Below are positions 35,837 through 48,874 of a stretch of DNA of 64,000 nt, piece by piece. Each line of letters opens with the position of its first letter. Positions within the stretch are counted from its first letter, which is position 1. Where the stretch lies: assembly GCF_037975245.1 (NCBI RefSeq), contig NC_092563.1:12448001-12512000 (forward strand), given 5' to 3'. Both the position numbers and the translations under genes were made by a program. Under the pieces are notes generated by a model. It was not told where the DNA came from, searched no databases, and saw only the letters and a list, made by a program, of their open reading frames with translations. The stretch comes from Apostichopus japonicus. Taxonomy: Eukaryota; Echinodermata; Holothuroidea; Aspidochirotida; Stichopodidae.

Positions 35837-38800
35837 TTATAAACCGTTAAATGTGGAAACAGCTATGCTCCTGTTAGAACAACTTCACATTTCTTAAATG
35901 CTGATTTACTGAGGCAGGCGTTTGAAAGACAATGTGATACAAACAGGTACGGTAACGTCATAAACAATGCCACGAGCTCTCCGTGCATTAAAAACGATCG
36001 AAATGTGCGGTATTCATGACGGTACACAAAGCAGATAATGCGGATACAGCAGACATAGTCGAGAATTAAACCTAGTAGCGTGGAGGTTTCAATTATGACA
36101 TACTAGGACTTTCTACTGGTAAACTTTACTCATTGTCGAATAAATCTATCTAATTTCTACCTTATCTAGCTTTAACTCTGTATTTAACGTATTATGAGCA
36201 AAACAAATATGAAATTCACGACAATTCCATGGGACTTGTTTATTCGTTTAAAAAATAGCTCCGTTCGAATCTAACGCTCCATTGCTATGGTAACATCGTG
36301 AATAATAGCCCTGCCGCTAATGAATAGATGACATGTAGAAGATGGCCATCGATGGCGCTCTCAACTTCTCGTGCCACGTCTGGCACCTACAAGAAGTAAC
36401 CGACATATTACTGGCGCAATCCCGACCGAACATGATTTTAACTCTCCTACAGACTTTTCTACACTGATCTCAGAAATCATTATAAGTGCCGTCAAAATGC
36501 CTCAGTTGCTAATAGGTACATGTCCATGACGTAACACTGTTCTCGTTGTGCATAAAACTGAAGTCAAAAGTAAGGCATATACTGATAGGCCTAAACTAGG
36601 TATACTGTGCAGACTATGTATAGGCTAACTTCACAGACAGACACACATGCATACAGAAAACTTCAGATCATGTAAAATATCACTAACCGTAATCACGTTA
36701 TGTTAACTATGTCTTCAAATGTCGTCCTTTTCTTCTCTGCAACCCCGGGCCGTCATTGGAGTCGTTCGAACACACTAAATTAAGGCGAAGAACGACGTCA
36801 AGATATATCCAACGTCTAGACTACACTGCTTGCAATGGAGAGAGAACTGCCCAGTACAGTACAGTACGTGTTGATATGAACGCCTACAAAATGACAACAA
36901 ATATTTTCCATTGAAAACCACTGTGTATGACGGTATAGTAAACACTGGTATATAGATCAACGCACACGCGCGCACGGAGGTATTATGTACATACAGCATG
37001 CAATGCAGACAAATATTTCGGAGCGCGCGCTTCTGATTTTGTGCCGATATTCTAGTGGGCGCTCTTGTATCACTGTTTGCATGCGCGCACGGACAAGATA
37101 GACGCCAGACTATCACGCTGTAGCTACTAAACCTTTACTTACATGTGTACAGCAGTAGACTACTGTGATGGTTGCATGCGGCAGTTTAATTTTGTGTGCA
37201 CAATATGTCAGCATTGTACGGTGGCTTAATGAGGACATAGGAAAGAAAAACAGTGTCCCGAAATCTCACAATGTTGTCTTTTTATCTCAAATGTTGCCTC
37301 TTTTTTTCCCTTCAAAATTTGGATCCAATAACAAAAGTCCAAATGTAGAGACAAAAAGTCCAAATTTTTCAGATTTGAGCAGACTTGTTTCCTTTCCTAG
37401 GTCCCTATTAAGCCACCGTAGTATTGTAACTATTCTATGGTAAAAAAAAAAATGTACAAATCGAACGGAATTGCTAATGTTAAGAGACTGGCCTTTATAA
37501 TCGCTGTAAAGTCAGAACGCGACGGTGTTTATTCCAGTCACGGTTGGCAGCCCTCTTAGGGTTTTAATCAGGAGCTTTCTATTTTATAGCTGTTGTAGGT
37601 GTCGTACCAGAAGTAATCCTTCCAGTATCTTACACACTAAGTCCGTCACGTTTAGGGTCCGCTAAAGTATAGCTAGAAGTTGTCAACTGACAAATCATAC
37701 CCCAACGTTGATATCTGAGGGCTTGGCCTGTCAGGGTGCATGCACATTTCTATATCATGACGCAGTTTAGACTTTGAGCTAGAAGAGGAGCAAGTTAAGC
37801 ACACTGAACCGTCTGCTCGCACGGAGAAACATATCCAGATTTAAACACAGAATTTCTTAACTGCTCTGTGTCACCTCCAATCCTCCTTATTTGCACACCA
37901 TCTCTACTTTGATTTAGGCGCTTCCACATCAAGACATTCAAAACGATCGTGGTGACTGGAAATATGCCAAAACTTCAAGCACTGCGTTAGGTCATTTTAC
38001 GTCTAGTGTGTGTGTGTGCTTTTGCTTTACTTGTCTTTTCGTGTTTTTGTTTTTCTTGTTTTTTTTTTCGTTTTTTTTTTTTCACGGTTAAACTTTTGTG
38101 CGAATGTACAATACTCCAGTTGGGGCATGGTATGCATTCATATCACATTGTTTTGGAACAATCTGGAACTCTAAGTATTATTTCGACCCAAGAATCAACA
38201 GGCTGGCGTGGTGGCCTGAACGGTTGGAAGACAGCACTGCGCGTCGGTGTTTGTTGTCAGGCTGTGTGAATCGCGCCGATCGGATGACAGACACTGCTTT
38301 GTTTATAATGGCATCGCCAAGGTGGAATTTTTATACGGGCCTAGGATCCCAATTCCGTATCCTCCCTTAGTTCGCAAAAGCATCCGGGAGATTACGATGA
38401 GAGTCCGGCCTTCGGGCCAGAAGTGGGCTAGCTGACTTGCAATGGAGAGCTCACGTCGATTCGGACTGGGTTGATGTTCAACGTTCAGTGAAACCATGGC
38501 CTCGATGAGGCGTAATCTCTTGTTAATTTTAGCTTTCTGTCTTCAATTTTATAAAACAATAATTCAAATTAATTATTGCCTTTTTCATTCATCTTTTTCT
38601 CGCTAAGTAATCACAATTTATTTAAGATTAAATTGATGCTCATGTTTGCCTAGGTTCGATTCCCCGCCGAAGCACTATTTTATTTTATATGTTATTATTA
38701 TTATTTATTTTTGGGGGTTGTTGTTAATATCTGCATGTATATACATGGTGTTTTAAATGTGTTTTGCTTTGTTTGTTTGTCTGTTTTTTTATTGGGGGGG

Positions 38801-39094
38801 GGGGGGTTGTTTCTATTTGGTATTTTGTTTCGCGTAAACACAGTAGGTAGGTCATTGCAAAATTTTGCACAACTTGTCAATAGAAACCGATCGGAACTTA
38901 AGAGTGAATAGTAAATTTGATTTCCGTCTCGCTCGTCGCCTTTCACTGGAAATTTTAATGAAAGTATACATAAGGACGAAAACTGTACCTACAAAAGAAA
39001 GGCTTCTTTTGTACAGTGTAAGGCCACCGCGACGTCTTTTCTGACAAGCTTGATAATATTTGTTCTTCGGGAATGTTGTGTCATTACTTAGCCT
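35837..39094 (+). repeat. Array unit 12, 3258 bp
   Basis: Homopolymers are A 11, T 10, T 12, G 13. No private substitution was noticed. Confidence 0.97.
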
Positions 39095-42000
39095 TTATAA
39101 ACCGTTAAATGTGGAAACAGCTATGCTCCTGTTAGAACAACTTCACATTTCTTAAATGCTGATTTACTGAGGCAGGCGTTTGAAAGACAATGTGATACAA
39201 ACAGGTACGGTAACGTCATAAACAATGCCACGAGCTCTCCGTGCATTAAAAACGATCGAAATGTGCGGTATTCATGACGGTACACAAAGCAGATAATGCG
39301 GATACAGCAGACATAGTCGAGAATTAAACCTAGTAGCGTGGAGGTTTCAATTATGACATACTAGGACTTTCTACTGGTAAACTTTACTCATTGTCGAATA
39401 AATCTATCTAATTTCTACCTTATCTAGCTTTAACTCTGTATTTAACGTATTATGAGCAAAACAAATATGAAATTCACGACAATTCCATGGGACTTGTTTA
39501 TTCGTTTAAAAAATAGCTCCGTTCGAATCTAACGCTCCATTGCTATGGTAACATCGTGAATAATAGCCCTGCCGCTAATGAATAGATGACATGTAGAAGA
39601 TGGCCATCGATGGCGCTCTCAACTTCTCGTGCCACGTCTGGCACCTACAAGAAGTAACCGACATATTACTGGCGCAATCCCGACCGAACATGATTTTAAC
39701 TCTCCTACAGACTTTTCTACACTGATCTCAGAAATCATTATAAGTGCCGTCAAAATGCCTCAGTTGCTAATAGGTACATGTCCATGACGTAACACTGTTC
39801 TCGTTGTGCATAAAACTGAAGTCAAAAGTAAGGCATATACTGATAGGCCTAAACTAGGTATACTGTGCAGACTATGTATAGGCTAACTTCACAGACAGAC
39901 ACACATGCATACAGAAAACTTCAGATCATGTAAAATATCACTAACCGTAATCACGTTATGTTAACTATGTCTTCAAATGTCGTCCTTTTCTTCTCTGCAA
40001 CCCCGGGCCGTCATTGGAGTCGTTCGAACACACTAAATTAAGGCGAAGAACGACGTCAAGATATATCCAACGTCTAGACTACACTGCTTGCAATGGAGAG
40101 AGAACTGCCCAGTACAGTACAGTACGTGTTGATATGAACGCCTACAAAATGACAACAAATATTTTCCATTGAAAACCACTGTGTATGACGGTATAGTAAA
40201 CACTGGTATATAGATCAACGCACACGCGCGCACGGAGGTATTATGTACATACAGCATGCAATGCAGACAAATATTTCGGAGCGCGCGCTTCTGATTTTGT
40301 GCCGATATTCTAGTGGGCGCTCTTGTATCACTGTTTGCATGCGCGCACGGACAAGATAGACGCCAGACTATCACGCTGTAGCTACTAAACCTTTACTTAC
40401 ATGTGTACAGCAGTAGACTACTGTGATGGTTGCATGCGGCAGTTTAATTTTGTGTGCACAATATGTCAGCATTGTACGGTGGCTTAATGAGGACATAGGA
40501 AAGAAAAACAGTGTCCCGAAATCTCACAATGTTGTCTTTTTATCTCAAATGTTGCCTCTTTTTTTCCCTTCAAAATTTGGATCCAATAACAAAAGTCCAA
40601 ATGTAGAGACAAAAAGTCCAAATTTTTCAGATTTGAGCAGACTTGTTTCCTTTCCTAGGTCCCTATTAAGCCACCGTAGTATTGTAACTATTCTATGGTA
40701 AAAAAAAAAATGTACAAATCGAACGGAATTGCTAATGTTAAGAGACTGGCCTTTATAATCGCTGTAAAGTCAGAACGCGACGGTGTTTATTCCAGTCACG
40801 GTTGGCAGCCCTCTTAGGGTTTTAATCAGGAGCTTTCTATTTTATAGCTGTTGTAGGTGTCGTACCAGAAGTAATCCTTCCAGTATCTTACACACTAAGT
40901 CCGTCACGTTTAGGGTCCGCTAAAGTATAGCTAGAAGTTGTCAACTGACAAATCATACCCCAACGTTGATATCTGAGGGCTTGGCCTGTCAGGGTGCATG
41001 CACATTTCTATATCATGACGCAGTTTAGACTTTGAGCTAGAAGAGGAGCAAGTTAAGCACACTGAACCGTCTGCTCGCACGGAGAAACATATCCAGATTT
41101 AAACACAGAATTTCTTAACTGCTCTGTGTCACCTCCAATCCTCCTTATTTGCACACCATCTCTACTTTGATTTAGGCGCTTCCACATCAAGACATTCAAA
41201 ACGATCGTGGTGACTGGAAATATGCCAAAACTTCAAGCACTGCGTTAGGTCATTTTACGTCTAGTGTGTGTGTGTGCTTTTGCTTTACTTGTCTTTTCGT
41301 GTTTTTGTTTTTCTTGTTTTTTTTTTCGTTTTTTTTTTTTTCACGGTTAAACTTTTGTGCGAATGTACAATACTCCAGTTGGGGCATGGTATGCATTCAT
41401 ATCACATTGTTTTGGAACAATCTGGAACTCTAAGTATTATTTCGACCCAAGAATCAACAGGCTGGCGTGGTGGCCTGAACGGTTGGAAGACAGCACTGCG
41501 CGTCGGTGTTTGTTGTCAGGCTGTGTGAATCGCGCCGATCGGATGACAGACACTGCTTTGTTTATAATGGCATCGCCAAGGTGGAATTTTTATACGGGCC
41601 TAGGATCCCAATTCCGTATCCTCCCTTAGTTCGCAAAAGCATCCGGGAGATTACGATGAGAGTCCGGCCTTCGGGCCAGAAGTGGGCTAGCTGACTTGCA
41701 ATGGAGAGCTCACGTCGATTCGGACTGGGTTGATGTTCAACGTTCAGTGAAACCATGGCCTCGATGAGGCGTAATCTCTTGTTAATTTTAGCTTTCTGTC
41801 TTCAATTTTATAAAACAATAATTCAAATTAATTATTGCCTTTTTCATTCATCTTTTTCTCGCTAAGTAATCACAATTTATTTAAGATTAAATTGATGCTC
41901 ATGTTTGCCTAGGTTCGATTCCCCGCCGAAGCACTATTTTATTTTATATGTTATTATTATTATTTATTTTTGGGGGTTGTTGTTAATATCTGCATGTATA

Positions 42001-42352
42001 TACATGGTGTTTTAAATGTGTTTTGCTTTGTTTGTTTGTCTGTTTTTTTATTGGGGGGGGGGGGTTGTTTCTATTTGGTATTTTGTTTCGCGTAAACACA
42101 GTAGGTAGGTCATTGCAAAATTTTGCACAACTTGTCAATAGAAACCGATCGGAACTTAAGAGTGAATAGTAAATTTGATTTCCGTCTCGCTCGTCGCCTT
42201 TCACTGGAAATTTTAATGAAAGTATACATAAGGACGAAAACTGTACCTACAAAAGAAAGGCTTCTTTTGTACAGTGTAAGGCCACCGCGACGTCTTTTCT
42301 GACAAGCTTGATAATATTTGTTCTTCGGGAATGTTGTGTCATTACTTAGCCT
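39095..42352 (+). repeat. Array unit 13, 3258 bp
   Basis: Homopolymers are A 11, T 10, T 13, G 12. No private substitution was noticed. Confidence 0.97.
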
Positions 42353-45300
42353 TTATAAACCGTTAAATGTGGAAACAGCTATGCTCCTGTTAGAACAACT
42401 TCACATTTCTTAAATGCTGATTTACTGAGGCAGGCGTTTGAAAGACAATGTGATACAAACAGGTACGGTAACGTCATAAACAATGCCACGAGCTCTCCGT
42501 GCATTAAAAACGATCGAAATGTGCGGTATTCATGACGGTACACAAAGCAGATAATGCGGATACAGCAGACATAGTCGAGAATTAAACCTAGTAGCGTGGA
42601 GGTTTCAATTATGACATACTAGGACTTTCTACTGGTAAACTTTACTCATTGTCGAATAAATCTATCTAATTTCTACCTTATCTAGCTTTAACTCTGTATT
42701 TAACGTATTATGAGCAAAACAAATATGAAATTCACGACAATTCCATGGGACTTGTTTATTCGTTTAAAAAATAGCTCCGTTCGAATCTAACGCTCCATTG
42801 CTATGGTAACATCGTGAATAATAGCCCTGCCGCTAATGAATAGATGACATGTAGAAGATGGCCATCGATGGCGCTCTCAACTTCTCGTGCCACGTCTGGC
42901 ACCTACAAGAAGTAACCGACATATTACTGGCGCAATCCCGACCGAACATGATTTTAACTCTCCTACAGACTTTTCTACACTGATCTCAGAAATCATTATA
43001 AGTGCCGTCAAAATGCCTCAGTTGCTAATAGGTACATGTCCATGACGTAACACTGTTCTCGTTGTGCATAAAACTGAAGTCAAAAGTAAGGCATATACTG
43101 ATAGGCCTAAACTAGGTATACTGTGCAGACTATGTATAGGCTAACTTCACAGACAGACACACATGCATACAGAAAACTTCAGATCATGTAAAATATCACT
43201 AACCGTAATCACGTTATGTTAACTATGTCTTCAAATGTCGTCCTTTTCTTCTCTGCAACCCCGGGCCGTCATTGGAGTCGTTCGAACACACTAAATTAAG
43301 GCGAAGAACGACGTCAAGATATATCCAACGTCTAGACTACACTGCTTGCAATGGAGAGAGAACTGCCCAGTACAGTACAGTACGTGTTGATATGAACGCC
43401 TACAAAATGACAACAAATATTTTCCATTGAAAACCACTGTGTATGACGGTATAGTAAACACTGGTATATAGATCAACGCACACGCGCGCACGGAGGTATT
43501 ATGTACATACAGCATGCAATGCAGACAAATATTTCGGAGCGCGCGCTTCTGATTTTGTGCCGATATTCTAGTGGGCGCTCTTGTATCACTGTTTGCATGC
43601 GCGCACGGACAAGATAGACGCCAGACTATCACGCTGTAGCTACTAAACCTTTACTTACATGTGTACAGCAGTAGACTACTGTGATGGTTGCATGCGGCAG
43701 TTTAATTTTGTGTGCACAATATGTCAGCATTGTACGGTGGCTTAATGAGGACATAGGAAAGAAAAACAGTGTCCCGAAATCTCACAATGTTGTCTTTTTA
43801 TCTCAAATGTTGCCTCTTTTTTTCCCTTCAAAATTTGGATCCAATAACAAAAGTCCAAATGTAGAGACAAAAAGTCCAAATTTTTCAGATTTGAGCAGAC
43901 TTGTTTCCTTTCCTAGGTCCCTATTAAGCCACCGTAGTATTGTAACTATTCTATGGTAAAAAAAAAATGTACAAATCGAACGGAATTGCTAATGTTAAGA
44001 GACTGGCCTTTATAATCGCTGTAAAGTCAGAACGCGACGGTGTTTATTCCAGTCACGGTTGGCAGCCCTCTTAGGGTTTTAATCAGGAGCTTTCTATTTT
44101 ATAGCTGTTGTAGGTGTCGTACCAGAAGTAATCCTTCCAGTATCTTACACACTAAGTCCGTCACGTTTAGGGTCCGCTAAAGTATAGCTAGAAGTTGTCA
44201 ACTGACAAATCATACCCCAACGTTGATATCTGAGGGCTTGGCCTGTCAGGGTGCATGCACATTTCTATATCATGACGCAGTTTAGACTTTGAGCTAGAAG
44301 AGGAGCAAGTTAAGCACACTGAACCGTCTGCTCGCACGGAGAAACATATCCAGATTTAAACACAGAATTTCTTAACTGCTCTGTGTCACCTCCAATCCTC
44401 CTTATTTGCACACCATCTCTACTTTGATTTAGGCGCTTCCACATCAAGACATTCAAAACGATCGTGGTGACTGGAAATATGCCAAAACTTCAAGCACTGC
44501 GTTAGGTCATTTTACGTCTAGTGTGTGTGTGTGCTTTTGCTTTACTTGTCTTTTCGTGTTTTTGTTTTTCTTGTTTTTTTTTTTCGTTTTTTTTTTTTTC
44601 ACGGTTAAACTTTTGTGCGAATGTACAATACTCCAGTTGGGGCATGGTATGCATTCATATCACATTGTTTTGGAACAATCTGGAACTCTAAGTATTATTT
44701 CGACCCAAGAATCAACAGGCTGGCGTGGTGGCCTGAACGGTTGGAAGACAGCACTGCGCGTCGGTGTTTGTTGTCAGGCTGTGTGAATCGCGCCGATCGG
44801 ATGACAGACACTGCTTTGTTTATAATGGCATCGCCAAGGTGGAATTTTTATACGGGCCTAGGATCCCAATTCCGTATCCTCCCTTAGTTCGCAAAAGCAT
44901 CCGGGAGATTACGATGAGAGTCCGGCCTTCGGGCCAGAAGTGGGCTAGCTGACTTGCAATGGAGAGCTCACGTCGATTCGGACTGGGTTGATGTTCAACG
45001 TTCAGTGAAACCATGGCCTCGATGAGGCGTAATCTCTTGTTAATTTTAGCTTTCTGTCTTCAATTTTATAAAACAATAATTCAAATTAATTATTGCCTTT
45101 TTCATTCATCTTTTTCTCGCTAAGTAATCACAATTTATTTAAGATTAAATTGATGCTCATGTTTGCCTAGGTTCGATTCCCCGCCGAAGCACTATTTTAT
45201 TTTATATGTTATTATTATTATTTATTTTTGGGGGTTGTTGTTAATATCTGCATGTATATACATGGTGTTTTAAATGTGTTTTGCTTTGTTTGTTTGTCTG

Positions 45301-45610
45301 TTTTTTTATTGGGGGGGGGGGGTTGTTTCTATTTGGTATTTTGTTTCGCGTAAACACAGTAGGTAGGTCATTGCAAAATTTTGCACAACTTGTCAATAGA
45401 AACCGATCGGAACTTAAGAGTGAATAGTAAATTTGATTTCCGTCTCGCTCGTCGCCTTTCACTGGAAATTTTAATGAAAGTATACATAAGGACGAAAACT
45501 GTACCTACAAAAGAAAGGCTTCTTTTGTACAGTGTAAGGCCACCGCGACGTCTTTTCTGACAAGCTTGATAATATTTGTTCTTCGGGAATGTTGTGTCAT
45601 TACTTAGCCT
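42353..45610 (+). repeat. Array unit 14, 3258 bp
   Basis: Homopolymers are A 10, T 11, T 13, G 12. No private substitution was noticed. It is the last clean copy before the indel-rich units 15 and 16. Confidence 0.97.
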
Positions 45611-48600
45611 TTATAAACCGTTAAATGTGGAAACAGCTATGCTCCTGTTAGAACAACTTCACATTTCTTAAATGCTGATTTACTGAGGCAGGCGTTTGAA
45701 AGACAATGTGATACAAACAGGTACGGTAACGTCATAAACAATGCCACGAGCTCTCCGTGCATTAAAAACGATCGAAATGTGCGGTATTCATGACGGTACA
45801 CAAAGCAGATAATGCGGATACAGCAGACATAGTCGAGAATTAAACCTAGTAGCGTGGAGGTTTCAATTATGACATACTAGGACTTTCTACTGGTAAACTT
45901 TACTCATTGTCGAATAAATCTATCTAATTTCTACCTTATCTAGCTTTAACTCTGTATTTAACGTATTATGAGCAAAACAAATATGAAATTCACGACAATT
46001 CCATGGGACTTGTTTATTCGTTTAAAAAATAGCTCCGTTCGAATCTAACGCTCCATTGCTATGGTAACATCGTGAATAATAGCCCTGCCGCTAATGAATA
46101 GATGACATGTAGAAGATGGCCATCGATGGCGCTCTCAACTTCTCGTGCCACGTCTGGCACCTACAAGAAGTAACCGACATATTACTGGCGCAATCCCGAC
46201 CGAACATGATTTTAACTCTCCTACAGACTTTTCTACACTGATCTCAGAAATCATTATAAGTGCCGTCAAAATGCCTCAGTTGCTAATAGGTACATGTCCA
46301 TGACGTAACACTGTTCTCGTTGTGCATAAAACTGAAGTCAAAAGTAAGGCATATACTGATAGGCCTAAACTAGGTATACTGTGCAGACTATGTATAGGCT
46401 AACTTCACAGACAGACACACATGCATACAGAAAACTTCAGATCATGTAAAATATCACTAACCGTAATCACGTTATGTTAACTATGTCTTCAAATGTCGTC
46501 CTTTTCTTCTCTGCAACCCCGGGCCGTCATTGGAGTCGTTCGAACACACTAAATTAAGGCGAAGAACGACGTCAAGATATATCCAACGTCTAGACTACAC
46601 TGCTTGCAATGGAGAGAGAACTGCCCAGTACAGTACAGTACGTGTTGATATGAACGCCTACAAAATGACAACAAATATTTTCCATTGAAAACCACTGTGT
46701 ATGACGGTATAGTAAACACTGGTATATAGATCAACGCACACGCGCGCACGGAGGTATTATGTACATACAGCATGCAATGCAGACAAATATTTCGGAGCGC
46801 GCGCTTCTGATTTTGTGCCGATATTCTAGTGGGCGCTCTTGTATCACTGTTTGCATGCGCGCACGGACAAGATAGACGCCAGACTATCACGCTGTAGCTA
46901 CTAAACCTTTACTTACATGTGTACAGCAGTAGACTACTGTGATGGTTGCATGCGGCAGTTTAATTTTGTGTGCACAATATGTCAGCATTGTACGGTGGCT
47001 TAATGAGGACATAGGAAAGAAAAACAGTGTCCCGAAATCTCACAATGTTGTCTTTTTATCTCAAATGTTGCCTCTTTTTTTCCCTTCAAAATTTGGATCC
47101 AATAACAAAAGTCCAAATGTAGAGACAAAAAGTCCAAATTTTTCAGATTTGAGCAGACTTGTTTCCTTTCCTAGGTCCCTATTAAGCCACCGTAGTATTG
47201 TAACTATTCTATGGTAAAAAAAAAAATGTACAAATCGAACGGAATTGCTAATGTTAAGAGACTGGCCTTTATAATCGCTGTAAAGTCAGAACGCGACGGT
47301 GTTTATTCCAGTCACGGTTGGCAGCCCTCTTAGGGTTTTAATCAGGAGCTTTCTATTTTATAGCTGTTGTAGGTGTCGTACCAGAAGTAATCCTTCCAGT
47401 ATCTTACACACTAAGTCCGTCACGTTTAGGGTCCGCTAAAGTATAGCTAGAAGTTGTCAACTGACAAATCATACCCCAACGTTGATATCTGAGGCTTGGC
47501 CTGTCAGGGTGCATGCACATTTCTATATCATGACGCAGTTTAGACTTTGAGCTAGAAGAGGAGCAAGTTAAGCACACTGAACCGTCTGCTCGCACGGAGA
47601 AACATATCCAGATTTAAACACAGAATTTCTTAACTGCTCTGTGTCACCTCCAATCCTCCTTATTTGCCACACCATCTCTACTTTGATTTAGGCGCTTCCC
47701 ACATCAAGACATTCAAAACGATCGTGGTGACTGGAAATATGCCAAAACTTCAAGCACTGCGTTAGGTCATTTTACGTCTAGTGTGTGTGTGTGCTTTTGC
47801 TTTACTTGTCTTTTCGTGTTTTTGTTTTTCTTGTTTTTTTTTTTCGTTTTTTTTTTTTTTCACGGTTAAACTTTTGTGCGAATGTACAATACTCCAGTTG
47901 GGGCATGGTATGCATTCATATCACATTGTTTTGGAACAATCTGGAACTCTAAGTATTATTTCGACCCAAGAATCAACAGGCTGGCGTGGTGGCCTGAACG
48001 GTTGGAAGACAGCACTGCGCGTCGGTGTTTGTTGTCAGGCTGTGTGAATCGCGCCGATCGGATGACAGACACTGCTTTGTTTATAATGGCATCGCCAAGG
48101 TGGAATTTTTATACGGGCCTAGGATCCCAATTCCGTATCCTCCCTTAGTTCGCAAAAGCATCCGGGAGATTACGATGAGAGTCCGGCCTTCGGGCCAGAA
48201 GTGGGGCTAGCTGACTTGCAATGGAGAGCTCACGTCGATTCGGACTGGGTTGATGTTCAACGTTCAGTGAAACCATGGCCTCGATGAGGCGTAATCTCTT
48301 GTTAATTTTAGCTTTCTGTCTTCAATTTTATAAAACAATAATTCAAATTAATTATTGCCTTTTTCATTCATCTTTTTCTCGCTAAGTAATCACAATTTAT
48401 TTAAGATTAAATTGATGCTCATGTTTGCCTAGGTTCGATTCCCCGCCGAAGCACTATTTTATTTTATATGTTATTATTATTATTTATTTTTGGGGGTTGT
48501 TGTTAATATCTGCATGTATATACATGGTGTTTTTAAATGTGTTTTGCTTTGTTTGTTTGTCTGTTTTTTTATTGGGGGGGGGGGGGTTGTTTCTATTTGG

Positions 48601-48874
48601 TATTTTGTTTCGCGTAAACACAGTAGGTAGGTCATTGCAAAATTTTGCACAACTTGTCAATAGAAACCGATCGGAACTTAAGAGTGAATAGTAAATTTGA
48701 TTTCCGTCTCGCTCGTCGCCTTTCACTGGAAATTTTAATGAAAGTATACATAAGGACGAAAACTGTACCTACAAAAGAAAGGCTTCTTTTGTACAGTGTA
48801 AGGCCACCGCGACGTCTTTTCTGACAAGCTTGATAATATTTGTTCTTCGGGAATGTTGTGTCATTACTTAGCCT
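45611..48874 (+). repeat. Array unit 15, 3264 bp, with five one-base indels
   Basis: Homopolymers are A 11, T 11, T 14, G 13. It also has five one-base indels seen in no other copy: loss of a G near 47494 (GAGGGC to GAGGC), an extra C near 47667, an extra C near 47699, an extra G near 48204 and an extra T near 48531. Together these give the +7 bp relative to unit 1. All are length changes in runs of one to four identical bases, a pattern typical of uncorrected long-read consensus rather than biology. Confidence 0.96.
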